Shown piece after piece: positions 46,392 through 57,324 of a stretch of 64,000 bases of DNA. The notes beneath the pieces were generated by a model. That model saw only the letters and a list, made by a program, of their open reading frames with translations, had not been told where the DNA came from and did not search any database. This stretch comes from Hyphomicrobium sp. Its GTDB lineage: Bacteria; Pseudomonadota; Alphaproteobacteria; Rhizobiales; Hyphomicrobiaceae. How positions within the stretch are numbered: position 1 is the stretch's first letter; each line of letters starts with the position of its first letter. Both the position numbers and the translations under genes were made by a program. The stretch lies in the NCBI GenBank assembly GCA_019751875.1, contig JAIEMV010000002.1, positions 1 to 64,000 on the forward strand. The letters are read 5' to 3'.

Positions 46392-46588
46392 GTGGATAAG
46401 CCCCTCTTACCGGCGGGGCTGAACTCGGTCTTGCACGAATTAGAAGACGAGGTGGCGCGGCCGGCGGAATTGACTAGCCCGAAATGGGGTTGCCGCAACA
46501 GATAGTTGCGGCGCTGATGAGCTTGCGCATCGACATTCGCTGCTTATGCGTTCCCGCCCCGACGCCGTCAATCCCGTGCATGGCTCCC

Positions 46589-46629
46589 GTGCATGGCGGC
46601 CGGCTGGGCGTAGCCCAGTCGCCATGCAC
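46589..46629. repeat. Hairpin repeat, copy 1
   Basis: GTGCATGGCG pairs with CGCCATGCAC; inside, CTGGGC pairs with GCCCAG around GTA. This is a nearly perfect 41-nt hairpin. The following copy repeats its centre and right arm in the same orientation. Confidence 0.8.
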
Positions 46630-46636
46630 ACCTCAA

Positions 46637-46673
46637 AACATGGCCGGCTGGGCGTAGCCCAGTCGCCATGCAC
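46637..46673. repeat. Hairpin repeat, copy 2
   Basis: It shares GGCCGGCTGGGCGTAGCCCA and the right arm CGCCATGCAC with copy 1, but the left arm is shortened by a few bases. Confidence 0.75.
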
Positions 46674-46788
46674 AGTTGAAAAGCATGCCGCATTTGCTCC
46701 CCATTGCGGGCCTATGCCATAGTCCACTTGAGATCAAAGACTTGGGCGAAGGATGCCGGCAAAGCCCAATTGATCAGCCGGCCGAGAG

Positions 46789-47904
46789 ATGACGCGCAAA
46801 CACGATAGAACCGGAAGTCTTCTCCGCCGCGCAACCCCGATTGCGACTCTGGTGGCGCTCGTGTTCGCCGTCATGTCCGGTGCAGCGAGCCCGGCATCCG
46901 CCCAGTTCTCTTGGCCGTGGGAACAACCCCAGCAGCGCCAGCCCGTCGAGCAGCCGCCTCCAGTGTGGCGCCCGCCGCCGGAGCCAGTCGCGCGTCCACC
47001 CGTTCCGGGCGCGCCGCCGCTGACATCCGCCGGTGGCAGGTCCCCCGTATGCCTCCAGCTCGAGCAGCGCCTCGTTCAGGAAACCCAGAACGGCGGTCAG
47101 TCCCGTGATCTCATCCCTATGGTCGAAGGACAGCTGCGTCAGATCGATCAGCAGTACCGGCAGTCGTCACAGACGCTGGAGCGCTCCTGCTATGAATATT
47201 TCCTGTTCTCCAAGACCTTGCGCAACACCAAGAAGTGCGTCGACCTTTCGCGCGAAGTCGAAGGGATGAAGCGCCAGAAGGCCGACCTCGAAAATCAGCG
47301 CAACCAGCTAATCTCCTCGTCCGGAAAGTCCTACACCGACGAGATCGTCCGCGAGCTGGCGCGCAACAATTGCGGCGCCACATATCAGCAACAGGCGCGC
47401 CGCACGGAGCAAAATCCCTTTCAATCTCTCTGGCAGGAAGACAGCGGCGGCAGCGGCGGTGGAGGTCTTGGCGGCTCGTTTTCCAACCTGCCCTACGCGA
47501 CGTATCGTACAGTCTGCGTGCGCCTCTGCGACGGCTACTATTTTCCGGTGAGCTTCTCCACGCTCCCCAATCACTTCGAACGGGACGCCGAAGTCTGCAC
47601 TTCGAAATGCGCCGCCCCAACCGAGCTCTTCTACTACCAGAACCCCGGCGGATCGGTGGAGCAGATGGTCGGCGCACAATCGAATACGCCCTATACGTCG
47701 ATGAAGACGGCCTTCCGCTACCGCAAGGAGTATGTGCAGGGCTGCTCGTGCAAGGCGGAAGAGTTCAACGCGGGCAAGCCGGCGGCACCGGGTGACGGCA
47801 GTCAGCAGCAGGGTGCGATTTCACCGCCGCCGAACACGAATGCGGCACCCGCCACCGCTGCTGCGGACGCTCCCGGCTGGTCTTCGGAAATCCGCACGCC
47901 CTAG
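46789..47904 (+). CDS. Exported DUF2865 protein
   Basis: 371 aa. The signal peptide ends near ASPASAQFSW. A proline-rich linker (QPPPVWRPPPEPVARPPVPG) leads into a coiled-coil part with REVEGMKRQKADLENQRN, then the Cys-rich domain YRTVCVRLCDGYYFPVSFST, EVCTSKC and YVQGCSC. That CVRxCDGYYFP pattern is characteristic of DUF2865, a group I know mainly from Hyphomicrobiales. It is probably periplasmic and of unknown function. It is convergent with gltX. Confidence 0.9.
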   Translation: MTRKHDRTGSLLRRATPIATLVALVFAVMSGAASPASAQFSWPWEQPQQRQPVEQPPPVWRPPPEPVARPPVPGAPPLTSAGGRSPVCLQLEQRLVQETQNGGQSRDLIPMVEGQLRQIDQQYRQSSQTLERSCYEYFLFSKTLRNTKKCVDLSREVEGMKRQKADLENQRNQLISSSGKSYTDEIVRELARNNCGATYQQQARRTEQNPFQSLWQEDSGGSGGGGLGGSFSNLPYATYRTVCVRLCDGYYFPVSFSTLPNHFERDAEVCTSKCAAPTELFYYQNPGGSVEQMVGAQSNTPYTSMKTAFRYRKEYVQGCSCKAEEFNAGKPAAPGDGSQQQGAISPPPNTNAAPATAAADAPGWSSEIRTP

Positions 47905-47905
47905 C

Positions 47906-49291
47906 TCAGGCCGTTTGTCCCGATAGCCGCGCCAAAACTTTCTCCCGTCCGATCAACGGCAGCAATGCTTTCAGTTCGGGGCCACTGTCACGCGCAGTCA
48001 AGGCAAGTCGCAACGGGTGAAACAGTGCCCGCCCCTTGGCCCCGGTCGCAGTCTTTACAGCGCCGGTCCACTCGCCCCAGGTCGCATCAGTCCACGGCTC
48101 GGCCGGAAGCAACTCCGCTGCGGTGGCGAGAAAGCCCACGTCCTCGACCACGGGCGATATTTCGCCCCCGACGACGTCCCACCACTCCTTTGCATCGGCC
48201 AGCACCGTTACGTTGCCCCTGACCGCCAGCCAGAAGGCCTCGCCACCGCCGACGCCCATTGCGATCAGCCGTTCGGCCACCTCGGCAAACGGAGTGGCAT
48301 GCAGGAACCGCGCGTTCAGCGCGCGCAACTCCTGCAGATCGAAACGCGCCGCCGATGTCGACACATGCGAAAGGTCGAGCCGCTCGGCCAACTGTGCCAT
48401 CGACCGCAGCGGTTCGATCGCGTCCGAGGTGCCAATCAGCGCCACGTAGCTGGCGACAGCCATCGGCTCCAGGTCGCGGCTGCCCATCAAGGCCATATCA
48501 CCCGATCGCTTCGACATCTTGAGATCGCCGCTCGCCGTCAAAAGCGCGTGGTGAGCAAATGAGGGGGGCGTTGCTCCCAACGCGCGGAACAGATCGACCT
48601 GCACGCCCGTGTTCGTGACGTGATCCTCGCCACGAATGATGTGCGTGATGCCGAAGTCGATGTCGTCCACGACACTCGTAAACGTATAGAGAAATGTTCC
48701 ATCGGCCCGGATCAGCACTGGGTCCGACAACGATCCGAGATCCACCGTCTGTGTCCCGCGAATGAGATCGTCCCAGGCGACATTCGTGTGTTCGGGCTGC
48801 AATCCGCCGCCGGGTCCCGCGTTATCGAGGCGGAAACGCCAATGCGGCGCACGCCCTTCCGCTGTCAGTTTGGCCCGCTCTTCGGACGTCAATTTCAACG
48901 CGGCCCGATCATAAATCGGGGGGCGTCCGCTGGCGAGTTGCCGCTTCCTCCGCCGCTCTAATTCATCGGGCGTTTCGAAACATGCGTAGAGCCGCCCCGC
49001 TGCCTTCAGCTGCTCTGCAGCCGCAGTGTATCGATCGGTCCGGTCGGACTGTCTGGCCTCGCGATCCCAGGTGAACCCCAGCCAGGCCAAGTCTTCACGA
49101 ATCTGATGCGCGAACGCTTCCGTCGATCGCTCCTGGTCTGTGTCGTCCAGACGCAACAGAAACGTCCCACCGTATCTGCGAGCGAAGAGATAATTGAGAA
49201 CGGCCGTGCGTAGATTGCCGAAATGCAAGTATCCCGTGGGACTCGGCGCAAAGCGCAAATGGGGCGTCATTGATGGTGTGGCCTCGCTCAC
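47906..49291 (-). CDS. gltX: Glutamyl-tRNA synthetase
   Basis: 461 aa, the usual length. Class I motifs: [19 protein letters not shown] (HIGH variant) and LKMSKRSGD (KMSKS). Whether it is discriminating or also charges tRNA-Gln cannot be decided from the visible motifs; alphaproteobacteria often keep two copies, one nondiscriminating. Its ATG overlaps the nadE stop (ATGA), so it is translated after nadE. Confidence 0.96.
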   Translation of the reverse strand: MSEATPSMTPHLRFAPSPTGYLHFGNLRTAVLNYLFARRYGGTFLLRLDDTDQERSTEAFAHQIREDLAWLGFTWDREARQSDRTDRYTAAAEQLKAAGRLYACFETPDELERRRKRQLASGRPPIYDRAALKLTSEERAKLTAEGRAPHWRFRLDNAGPGGGLQPEHTNVAWDDLIRGTQTVDLGSLSDPVLIRADGTFLYTFTSVVDDIDFGITHIIRGEDHVTNTGVQVDLFRALGATPPSFAHHALLTASGDLKMSKRSGDMALMGSRDLEPMAVASYVALIGTSDAIEPLRSMAQLAERLDLSHVSTSAARFDLQELRALNARFLHATPFAEVAERLIAMGVGGGEAFWLAVRGNVTVLADAKEWWDVVGGEISPVVEDVGFLATAAELLPAEPWTDATWGEWTGAVKTATGAKGRALFHPLRLALTARDSGPELKALLPLIGREKVLARLSGQTA

Positions 49292-51033
49292 GATAGATCG
49301 CCGCCATCAGCACGCGGTAAGATAATCCGAGGATCCTTGCCCGAAGACGAAGGGATATCGGTATCGCGGAAGCGGTTGGTAATCGGATATCGACGGTCGC
49401 GTCCAAAATTGCGCGCTGAGATTTTGACCCCCGGCGCGGCCTGACGGCGCTTGTATTCGGCAAGATAAAGCAGCCGCTCCACCTTCTGCACGGTTGCCGC
49501 ATCGTGGCCCCGCGCGATCACATCCCGCAGCGGCATTTCCTTTTCGACCAGACAGAACAGAATATCGTCCAGCACGTCGTACGGCGGCAGGCTGTCCTGA
49601 TCCGTTTGGTTCGGCCGCAACTCGGCCGAGGGCGCCTTTGTCAGGATGCGCTGCGGAATGACGGTACCGGCAGGACCGAAAGCACCCTTCGGCACGTTCG
49701 CATTGCGCCATCGGCACAAGCGATAGATTTCGCCCTTGTAGAGATCCTTCACCGGGTTGAACCCGCCGTTCATGTCGCCATAGAGCGTCGCATAGCCGAC
49801 GGACATCTCGCTCTTGTTGCCGGTCGTTAAAACCATGAGCCCGAATTTGTTCGAGATCGCCATGAGTATGGTGCCGCGGGCGCGGCTCTGCAGGTTCTCT
49901 TCCGTGATATCGGCGTTCTGGCCAGAAAAGAGATCCGCGAGAGCATCGGAAAACCCATCCACGGGGGCGGCGATCGGAACAACATCGTAAGCGATGCCAA
50001 GCACCTTCGCGCAGGCTGCGGCGTCCTCGAGGCTTTCCTTCGACGTGTATTCATACGGCAGCATGACCGCACGGACCCGTTCGGGTCCCAGCGCATCCAC
50101 GGCAATAGCGGCAACGAGCGCGCTGTCGACGCCGCCGGATAGGCCCAGCACGACGCCGGGAAACCCATTCTTGCCGACGTAATCGCGCAAGCCCAGCACG
50201 CACGCGCTGTAGGCCGAAGCATCGCCTTCCGGCAGCGTTGCGCGCGGGCCTGTTCGGCAAACCCAGCCGCCGCTCTCGCGCGCCCACTCCGTCACGATCA
50301 CGCTCTCTTCCCAGGCCGGCATTTGCACGGCGAGCGAGCGGTCCGCATTCAGCACGAAAGATGCGCCGTCAAACACGAGTTCATCTTGCCCGCCGACGAG
50401 ATTGAGATAGACGAGCGGCAACTCGGTTTCCGTCACCCGTGCCACGGCGACGTTCATCCTGAGATCAGGCTTGGGCCAATCGAACGGCGAACCGTTGGGC
50501 GAGATCAGGATTTCCGCACCGCATTCCGCAAGGCACTCGCAGACCTGCTCCTTCCACACGTCTTCGCAGATGGGCACACCGATCTTGACGCCCTTGAACA
50601 TCACGGGCCCCGGCAGCGGGCCTGGCGTGAAAACACGCAGTTCGTCAAACACGCCGTAGTTCGGCAGCTCGACCTTTGTCCGCACCGCCTTCACCTCGCC
50701 CTCGTCGAGCAGCACGACCGCATTGTAGACGCGCGACTTCGACTGACCCTTTTCCGGCCAGATCGTGCCCGTGAGGATCGCCGGCCCCGGCCCCATGGTG
50801 CTGGCTAGGTATTCGACCGCATGCAGCGCTGCCTGTTGGAACGCGGGGCGCAGCACGAGATCCTCTGGCGGATAACCGGTCACGAACAGTTCCGGAAAGA
50901 CAACGAGGTCCGCTCCCTGTCGTGCAGCCTCGGCACGGGCGGTACGAACCCGCTCGACGTTGCCGGCAATGTCACCGACAACGGCATTGAGCTGTGCAAG
51001 GGCGATCTTCAGATTGGAGGCCGGTGCGGTCAT
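49288..51033 (-). CDS. nadE: Glutamine-dependent NAD+ synthetase
   Basis: 581 aa, two domains: an N-terminal nitrilase-like glutaminase ([20 protein letters not shown] with catalytic Glu, later a Lys, and Cys in [10 protein letters not shown]) and a C-terminal ammonia-dependent synthetase ([20 protein letters not shown], SGGxDS P-loop, and [20 protein letters not shown]). It makes NAD+ from nicotinate adenine dinucleotide and glutamine. It overlaps gltX by four bases. Confidence 0.97.
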   Translation of the reverse strand: MTAPASNLKIALAQLNAVVGDIAGNVERVRTARAEAARQGADLVVFPELFVTGYPPEDLVLRPAFQQAALHAVEYLASTMGPGPAILTGTIWPEKGQSKSRVYNAVVLLDEGEVKAVRTKVELPNYGVFDELRVFTPGPLPGPVMFKGVKIGVPICEDVWKEQVCECLAECGAEILISPNGSPFDWPKPDLRMNVAVARVTETELPLVYLNLVGGQDELVFDGASFVLNADRSLAVQMPAWEESVIVTEWARESGGWVCRTGPRATLPEGDASAYSACVLGLRDYVGKNGFPGVVLGLSGGVDSALVAAIAVDALGPERVRAVMLPYEYTSKESLEDAAACAKVLGIAYDVVPIAAPVDGFSDALADLFSGQNADITEENLQSRARGTILMAISNKFGLMVLTTGNKSEMSVGYATLYGDMNGGFNPVKDLYKGEIYRLCRWRNANVPKGAFGPAGTVIPQRILTKAPSAELRPNQTDQDSLPPYDVLDDILFCLVEKEMPLRDVIARGHDAATVQKVERLLYLAEYKRRQAAPGVKISARNFGRDRRYPITNRFRDTDIPSSSGKDPRIILPRADGGDLS

Positions 51034-51082
51034 GCGGCGCTTTTAGGATGCCTTGGCCCCCGGGTCCACGGGGTAAAGGAGG

Positions 51083-51238
51083 CTATTCTTCATCGCAGGG
51101 TACCGGCCATTCGTTGTCCGGCGACCAGCAGACGTCCGCACTGCCATCCTGCATGCGAGCGATGATCGATGGCCCGGCCACCGCTGGGAAAGCGGCCATA
51201 AGAATGCCGACTGCACACAGGCTGAATATCCGCGACAT
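51083..51238 (-). CDS. 51-aa exported small protein
   Basis: A complete short ORF. A classical signal peptide (SLCAVGILMAAFPAVAG) is followed by a short mature part of about 29 residues with two Cys (DVCWSPDNEWPVPCDEE). The ribosome-binding site is weak (GGAG 13 bases upstream). It lies 49 bases before nadE in the same direction, so it may be co-transcribed. Signal-peptide quality supports a real gene; no family is recognised. Confidence 0.55.
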   Translation of the reverse strand: MSRIFSLCAVGILMAAFPAVAGPSIIARMQDGSADVCWSPDNEWPVPCDEE

Positions 51239-51338
51239 CAGGGTGGAATAACTCCGCTATCCGGCTGCTATCGTGCCATAAACCCAGTTCAATGTCCCAC
51301 GTGCAAAAAGTCCATGTCATCTCCGCGGAGACCCCGAA

Positions 51339-52673
51339 TTGAGCAGCCCATTGCCTGAGCCCGCCAACCCTCAGCTCAAACGCGCCGTGGGTCCCTTTGA
51401 GTTGACCCTCTATGCGCTCGGCAGCATGCTGGGTTCGGGCATCTATGCCCTCGTGGGGAAAGCCGCAGGCGTCGTCGGCAATGCGGTTTGGCTCTCCTTT
51501 GTGGCCGCGCTGTGCGCCGCCCTGCTCACCGCGCTGAGCTACGCGTCCCTCGGCTCCCGCTATCCGCGCGCCGGCGGAGCGGCCTACGTGACTGACCGCG
51601 CGTTCGGCCTGCCCGTGATTTCATTCCTGGTTGGACTGGCCCTCGTCTGCTCCGGGATGACATCAGTCGCCACCCAATCGCGGGTCTTTGCGAGCAACAT
51701 GGCGCAGCTTTTTGGCTGGCAGAGCGTGCCGATCGAAGCCCTTGCCCTCGGCTTCCTCCTGATCATGGCCGGCATTGTGTTTCGTGGAATCCGAGAAAGC
51801 ATGTGGGTCAATGTGGTCTGCACGCTGGTCGAGGCGGGCGGTCTTCTCATCGTGATCGCGGTCAGCTTCAGTTTCTGGGGCAGCGTCGACTATTTCGAGA
51901 TCCCTCCTGAAAAGGCGGATGTCGGCACCGCGCTCCTCATTCTCCAAGGTTCAATCCTGACCTTCTTCGCCTTCATTGGCTTTGAGGATACCTACAACGT
52001 CGCCGAGGAAGTGAAGAACCCCGAGACGACCATCCCCATTGCGCTTGTCTCCGCGATGTTTCTTGCAACCGTGCTCTACGTCGCCGTGGCGATTTCAGCC
52101 GTCTCGGTTGTGCCCTACAGCGAACTCTCGACGGCCGCCGCACCTCTCGCCGCCGTCATGGAACGAGCAGCCCCCGCCTTCCCGGCGGTCGCCCTCGTGG
52201 CCATCACCATGTTTGCCGTCGGCAACACCGCGCTGGTCAACTACGTGACCGCCTCGCGCATGCTCTACGGCATGTCGAACCAGGGCCTGCTTCCCGTCGC
52301 TGTCGGCCGCGTACATGCCAAGCGGCAGACGCCCCACATCGCCATTCTGCTCCTCTTCGCGCTCCTGGCTCCTCTCATGCTGTCGGCCGGGATTTCCGAA
52401 CTCGCGGCCGCCACCGTGCTGCTGCTCCTGTTCACGTTCGCCATGGTCAACGCGGCCCTCTTCGTCCTCAAGCGTCGCCCCGGCGAACCGCAGGGCCGTT
52501 TCGAAATCCCCGACTTCGTCCCGGCTTTGGGTTGCATTTTGTGTGTCGTGCTGATCGTCGTGCGCGTGGTGACGGGCGATATCGTTGCACCGCTCATTGC
52601 CGGCATTCTGATTGCCGGCATTCTCGGCCTCTACTGGCTGAACTCCCACCAGAACAAAGCACCGCAGACCTGA
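51339..52673 (+). CDS. APC-family amino acid permease
   Basis: 444 aa, starting at TTG with GGAG nine bases upstream. Twelve membrane helices in the LeuT-like fold are expected. The N-terminal consensus is LYALGSMLGSGIYALVGKAAG (GSGIY motif of helix 1), and the segment FFAFIGFEDTYNVAEEVKNPETTIP is the well-conserved helix 6-7 region. It imports amino acids or polyamines by cation symport or exchange; substrate unknown. It is convergent with the DAHP synthase gene, with a short GC-rich gap. Confidence 0.93.
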   Translation: MSSPLPEPANPQLKRAVGPFELTLYALGSMLGSGIYALVGKAAGVVGNAVWLSFVAALCAALLTALSYASLGSRYPRAGGAAYVTDRAFGLPVISFLVGLALVCSGMTSVATQSRVFASNMAQLFGWQSVPIEALALGFLLIMAGIVFRGIRESMWVNVVCTLVEAGGLLIVIAVSFSFWGSVDYFEIPPEKADVGTALLILQGSILTFFAFIGFEDTYNVAEEVKNPETTIPIALVSAMFLATVLYVAVAISAVSVVPYSELSTAAAPLAAVMERAAPAFPAVALVAITMFAVGNTALVNYVTASRMLYGMSNQGLLPVAVGRVHAKRQTPHIAILLLFALLAPLMLSAGISELAAATVLLLLFTFAMVNAALFVLKRRPGEPQGRFEIPDFVPALGCILCVVLIVVRVVTGDIVAPLIAGILIAGILGLYWLNSHQNKAPQT

Positions 52674-52722
52674 CGGGCCCGCGGCGCTCTTTAGCGTTCG
52701 ACAGAGACCGTGTGAGCGCGAC

Positions 52723-54111
52723 CTACTCCGCCGCCTGCACCGGTTCCGCGAGGGTCCGCGCCAAGCGCTCCTGCTTCATCCGCTCGGCGACCAGGAATGC
52801 GAGTTCAAGCGCCTGATCCGCGTTGAGGCGTGGATCGCAATGCGTGTGATAGCGGTCCTGCAATTCGGCTTCCGAAATTGCTGTCGCCCCGCCGGTGCAT
52901 TCCGTCACATTCTGCCCCGTCATCTCAACATGGATGCCGCCGGCATGCGTGCCTTCGGCGCGATGTACATCGAAGAAGGCCTCAACCTCCTTCAGGATGC
53001 GATCGAACGGACGCGTCTTGAAGCCCGTCGCCGCCGAAATCGTGTTCCCATGCATGGGATCGCACGACCACACGACCTTGCGCCCTGCCCTCTCCACTGC
53101 GCGAATGAGCTTCGGCAGATGCTTCTCCACCTTGTCGTGGCCGAAGCGGCAGATCAGCGTCAGACGGCCCGGCTCGTTCTTCGGATCGAGCGTCTCGATC
53201 AGCTTCAGGAGCCCGTCCGGTTCCAATGTCGGACCGCACTTCAACCCGATCGGGTTCTTGATGCCGCGGAAATACTCCACATGCGCGTGGTCGGGCTGAC
53301 GCGTGCGGTCGCCGATCCACAGCATGTGCCCGCTCGTCGCATACCAATCACCGCTGGTCGAATCTCGCCGCGTCAGCGCCTCTTCATAGCCCAGCAGAAG
53401 CGCTTCATGGCTTGTGTAGAAGCTCGTCGCGCGCAGCTGCGGCGTGTTCTCGCTCGTAATGCCGCATGCCCGCATGAAGCCGAGCGTCTCGGTGATCCGG
53501 TCCGCCAACTCCTGATAGCGATGCCCTTGCGGGCTGTCCTGCACGAAGCCCATGTTCCACTGGTGGACGCGCTCCAGATCCGCATAACCACCGGTCGCGA
53601 AAGCGCGGATGAGGTTCAGCGTCGCCGCCGACTGGCGGTAAGCCTCGATCTGCCGCTGCGGATCGGGAATACGCGCTTCTGGCGTGAATTCCGGTCCGTT
53701 GATGATGTCGCCGCGGTAGCTCGGAAGCTCCACGTCACCGCGCTTTTCGCTCGGCGACGACCGGGGCTTCGCGAATTGACCGGCGATGCGCCCCACCTTC
53801 ACGACCGGGCTGCCACCAGCATACGTCAGCACGACCGCCATCTGCAGGAAGACGCGGAAGAAGTCGCGGATATTGTCGGCGCGATGCTCGAGGAAGCTTT
53901 CCGCGCAGTCGCCGCCTTGCAGCAAAAAGCCGTTGCCCTCGCAGACCTGGGCAAGCGTCCTTTTCAGATCGCGCGCTTCGCCGGCGAAAACGAGAGGCGG
54001 GAAGGTTGCAAGCCGCGCCTCGGCGTCGGCGAGCGCCTTCGCGTCCGGATAGTCTGGAACCTGGACGATCGGTTTTGAGCGCCAGCTCTCCGGGGACCAG
54101 TTTGCCGCCAT
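52723..54111 (-). CDS. aroG: 3-deoxy-7-phosphoheptulonate synthase, class II
   Basis: 462 aa from ATG at 54111 (GGAG nine bases upstream). It condenses phosphoenolpyruvate and erythrose-4-phosphate, the first step of aromatic amino acid synthesis. It is of the plant-like class II type: [19 protein letters not shown] at the N-terminus, the metal Cys in [25 protein letters not shown], and CDPMHGNTI. It probably ends an rpiA - DUF2059 - gor - SDR - yceI - DAHP synthase run. The common gene name is aroG or aroF by annotation custom; class II enzymes are not homologous over the whole length with E. coli AroG. Confidence 0.96.
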   Translation of the reverse strand: MAANWSPESWRSKPIVQVPDYPDAKALADAEARLATFPPLVFAGEARDLKRTLAQVCEGNGFLLQGGDCAESFLEHRADNIRDFFRVFLQMAVVLTYAGGSPVVKVGRIAGQFAKPRSSPSEKRGDVELPSYRGDIINGPEFTPEARIPDPQRQIEAYRQSAATLNLIRAFATGGYADLERVHQWNMGFVQDSPQGHRYQELADRITETLGFMRACGITSENTPQLRATSFYTSHEALLLGYEEALTRRDSTSGDWYATSGHMLWIGDRTRQPDHAHVEYFRGIKNPIGLKCGPTLEPDGLLKLIETLDPKNEPGRLTLICRFGHDKVEKHLPKLIRAVERAGRKVVWSCDPMHGNTISAATGFKTRPFDRILKEVEAFFDVHRAEGTHAGGIHVEMTGQNVTECTGGATAISEAELQDRYHTHCDPRLNADQALELAFLVAERMKQERLARTLAEPVQAAE

Positions 54112-54289
54112 GGCACGTAACTCCGCAAAAAATGAAACCGTCGTCGTCTCGCGAGAGGCTCCACCGCCTCCGCAAGTTTCGACGACCCGAACCGTTCGCT
54201 TGCCGTTCCGGTTCTTATACGACAAAGCGCCCGGCCGCACCAGAAGGCCAGACACGTCCGCAGCCAGGTGCATCAACAACGGCTGCCGG

Positions 54290-55081
54290 TTACGGTATTC
54301 GTTCAACCGCCCCAGGGAGCGCCGGGATCGTCGTAGGTACCTCGGGCGCCGACCAGGCCGGCGAGGTATCGCCTGCGGCCGCCGTATCCCGGTTTGGATC
54401 GAGCGTCTCTGCCGGGTCTGCCACCAGCGGCAGCGCGCGACGGTACATTTCCGTTTCAATCGTAATGCGGATCTCGTCCGAAACGAACGGGATCGTCCGC
54501 GTCAGCCCCCAATCCGACCGCCGGATCTGAGTCTTGGCCGAAAAGCCTGACGCATAAATGCCGGCGTACGTGGGGTTGATCGACGACAACGGATGCTCAC
54601 CGGAAAAATTCCAGATCACATCGAGCACCACCGGCCGCGCGATGCCATTGATCGATAACTCGCCCGTCACCTCCGCGGTTCGCTGGCCCGTCGGCGTCAC
54701 GCTCACGCTCTTGAACGTGATGTTGGGGTGAGCGTCCGGGTTGAAGAACTCGCGCGACGTCAGGAGGTGCTCATCGAGCTTCTTCACGCCGGTCTGAATA
54801 CCCTGGAGCGGGATCGTGACCTCGACAGTGCTGGTCGCCGGATTACCGGCGTTGAAGTTGACCACGCCCTTAAGATCCGTAAAGCGCCCACTCTGGCGCG
54901 AGAGCCCGAGATGGTCCCATGAGAACCGCACTTCGGTGTGCTCCGGATCAAGGTCGTAAATGTCCGCCCGCGCCGGTACGATGGCCAGCGCGAGCGCCGC
55001 GATCAGCACAGCCGCCGCAGCCCACATAGTTTTGAGCTTGCCCCAACTGAGGCCGCCATCCGCGATCGTTGCCGTCTTCAT
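54290..55081 (-). CDS. YceI family periplasmic protein
   Basis: 263 aa. A signal peptide ([20 protein letters not shown]) is followed by the YceI lipocalin-like barrel: [58 protein letters not shown] and a strand near [15 protein letters not shown]. YceI proteins bind polyisoprenoids. A low-complexity tail of about 35 residues follows the barrel. The gene is 68 bases downstream of the SDR gene stop side and 178 bases before the DAHP synthase start. Confidence 0.93.
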   Translation of the reverse strand: MKTATIADGGLSWGKLKTMWAAAAVLIAALALAIVPARADIYDLDPEHTEVRFSWDHLGLSRQSGRFTDLKGVVNFNAGNPATSTVEVTIPLQGIQTGVKKLDEHLLTSREFFNPDAHPNITFKSVSVTPTGQRTAEVTGELSINGIARPVVLDVIWNFSGEHPLSSINPTYAGIYASGFSAKTQIRRSDWGLTRTIPFVSDEIRITIETEMYRRALPLVADPAETLDPNRDTAAAGDTSPAWSAPEVPTTIPALPGAVERIP

Positions 55082-55148
55082 CGGAAAGGCCCTCCATGAA
55101 TCAAGGCCTTGGCATCACACGCATGTGGCCGCATTGCGGCGCAGCGAG

Positions 55149-55904
55149 CTAGAGCGACGCCGTCATTCCGCCATCGACGACCAGTTCCGACCCCGTCATA
55201 TAGGCACTGTCGTCGGATGCCAGAAAAAGCGCCGCCTTTGCGATGTCGTCCACGGTCCCGAGCCGCTTCAAGAGCGTTCGATCAATGAGCCATTTCTCAA
55301 ACACGGGGTTGCGCAAGATCCGTTCGGTCAGCGCGGTCTCGATGTAACCTGGCGACAGCGTATTCACGCGAATTTTGAATGGGGCGTACTCGAACGCGAG
55401 CCCCTTCGTCAGCGCGACAACGGCACCCTTTGTCGCCGAATAGCCGACAAGTTGCCGCAAACCCTTGCTGCCCATGATCGACGCGACATTGATGAGCGAA
55501 GCCGATTGCGATGCGCGGAGCAAATCGAAGGCATCCCGGGCGACGCGCACCACACCATCGAGATTGACCTCGCGGATTTTCACCCAGTCCGCGTCGGTCA
55601 AATGCCGGAAGTCGCCGCGGACATTAAGGCCCGCGTTGTTGACGAGAACATCGATTCGCCCGTGCTCGGTTTGGACGCGCCGCATCACGGCCGAAACATC
55701 CTGCCCCTTGGACACATCCATCGCCGCCGCCGCCGCCTTGCCGCCTCTAGCGACAATACCCGCCGCAACAGTGTCAGCCGCCGTGCCATCGAGGTCCGTC
55801 ACGTAAACGAAAGAGCCCTCCGCCGCAAACAGCTCCGCGGTTGCCCGCCCGATTCCGTTGCCGGAGCCCGTCACCAGCGCAATTCGATCCTGCAGGCGGC
55901 CCAT
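55149..55904 (-). CDS. SDR family oxidoreductase
   Basis: 251 aa from ATG at 55904 (GAGG six bases upstream). A classical short-chain dehydrogenase: the cofactor motif TGSGNGIGRA (TGxxxGxG), DLDG at the end of beta 2 (NAD preference likely), LVNNAGLN, catalytic Ser in NVASIMGSKG and YSATKGAV (YxxxK). The loss of the substrate loop detail prevents a specific assignment. It lies 60 bases after gor in the same direction. Confidence 0.95.
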   Translation of the reverse strand: MGRLQDRIALVTGSGNGIGRATAELFAAEGSFVYVTDLDGTAADTVAAGIVARGGKAAAAAMDVSKGQDVSAVMRRVQTEHGRIDVLVNNAGLNVRGDFRHLTDADWVKIREVNLDGVVRVARDAFDLLRASQSASLINVASIMGSKGLRQLVGYSATKGAVVALTKGLAFEYAPFKIRVNTLSPGYIETALTERILRNPVFEKWLIDRTLLKRLGTVDDIAKAALFLASDDSAYMTGSELVVDGGMTASL

Positions 55905-55964
55905 GAGTTGCCTCTTCACCTTTTAGCGCCGGCTTGGCGCGGCTTCGGGCCTCTTAGAAGCCGC

Positions 55965-57320
55965 TCAGCGCTTCGTGCGCAAGGTGACGAGTTCTTCTGC
56001 CGCGCTCGGATGCAGGGCCATGGTACGGTCAAAGTCGGCCTTGGTGGCCTTCAGATTGAGCGCGATGGCGGCCACTTGAACCATCTCCGCCGCATCCGGC
56101 CCCAGCACATGCACGCCGAGCACCTGACCGGTCGTGCCATCCACCACGAGTTTCATGTGAGTGCGCTCGTCCCGCCCGGCAAGCACGTTGCGCATTGGCC
56201 GGAAGACCGATTCATAAATGTCCACTTGCGTAGTACATGCGCGCGCCGCCTCTTCCGATAACCCCACGGTGCCGATCTCTGGCGTCGTGAAAACAGCCGT
56301 CGGGATGTTTTCATAGCTTGGCGACCACGGCGTGCCGCCAAACTGCGTATCGGCGAACGCGTGCCCTTCGCGGATGGCGACGGGCGTCAGGTTCACGCGG
56401 TTGGTCACATCGCCCACGGCGAAGATGCTGGGAACATTCGACTGCGAAAAGGCATCGACCACGACCGCGCCCATCGCATCGAGCTTTACGCCCGCTGTTT
56501 CCAGACCGAGCGCCCGCGTATTCGGCGAACGGCCGATTGCAAACAGAATCTGATCCGCCATGAGAACTTCGCCGCCTCGCGTCGTGCCGACGATCGAGGC
56601 CTCCCGCTTCTCGATCTTGCTGAAAACATCGCCCATCACCAGCCGGACACCGCGCGCAGCCAGCGCCTCCATCAGCCCGTCGCGCAGCCCCGTATCGAAG
56701 CCGCGCAGCACCTTTTCTCCACGATAGATGAGCGTCACTTCCGACCCGAGCCCGGCAAAGATCGACGCGAATTCCACCGCGATATACCCGCCGCCCGCGA
56801 CCACGATCCGGCGCGGCTGTTGCCTCAGATCGAACACCTCGTTCGACGTGATGACGTGCTCGACGCCCACGAGCGAGGCATCCACGTTTGGTAAGCCGCC
56901 CGTTGCAATCAGGATTTTCGCCGTCGAAACCGTGCGGCCGCTGGCAAGCGTCACGGCGTTTGGCCCGGCAACTCGCGCGCGCTCATCGAAAATGGAGACT
57001 CCGGCGCTCGCCTGCCCCTTCCGGTAAAGCCCCTCGAGCCGGGCGATCTCCTTATCCTTCGCAGCGATCAGCGTCTTCCAGTCGAAGACGGGCGTCCCTG
57101 TCTCCCAGCCGAACCCTCGGGCGTCCTGAAAGTCGCTCGAATAGCGCGACGCATAGACCATCAGTTTTTTCGGCACGCACCCGCGGATCACGCAGGTCCC
57201 GCCGAACCGGCTCTCTTCAGCAATGGCCACCCGGGCGCCGTAACCGGCCGCGATGCGCGCTGCGCGCACACCGCCAGAACCGCCACCGATGACGAAAAGG
57301 TCGAAGTCGAATGTGGTCAT
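55965..57320 (-). CDS. gor: Glutathione-disulfide reductase
   Basis: 451 aa from ATG at 57320. FAD-binding VIGGGSGGVRAARIAAGYGA, redox-active disulfide GGTCVIRGCVPKKLM, NADPH region VVAGGGYIAVEFASIFAGLG and the C-terminal active-site His-Glu in MALHPSAAEELVTLR are all present. It regenerates reduced glutathione with NADPH in the cytoplasm. It lies four bases after DUF2059 stop and belongs to the rpiA run. Confidence 0.96.
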   Translation of the reverse strand: MTTFDFDLFVIGGGSGGVRAARIAAGYGARVAIAEESRFGGTCVIRGCVPKKLMVYASRYSSDFQDARGFGWETGTPVFDWKTLIAAKDKEIARLEGLYRKGQASAGVSIFDERARVAGPNAVTLASGRTVSTAKILIATGGLPNVDASLVGVEHVITSNEVFDLRQQPRRIVVAGGGYIAVEFASIFAGLGSEVTLIYRGEKVLRGFDTGLRDGLMEALAARGVRLVMGDVFSKIEKREASIVGTTRGGEVLMADQILFAIGRSPNTRALGLETAGVKLDAMGAVVVDAFSQSNVPSIFAVGDVTNRVNLTPVAIREGHAFADTQFGGTPWSPSYENIPTAVFTTPEIGTVGLSEEAARACTTQVDIYESVFRPMRNVLAGRDERTHMKLVVDGTTGQVLGVHVLGPDAAEMVQVAAIALNLKATKADFDRTMALHPSAAEELVTLRTKR

Positions 57321-57324
57321 GGAT

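Larger units (their letters stand above)
46392..46788. other. Divergent intergenic region with hairpin repeats
   Basis: The promoters of cysS (minus) and the DUF2865 gene (plus) must lie here. Two copies of a strong hairpin repeat occupy 46589-46673. No gene is supported. Confidence 0.5.
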
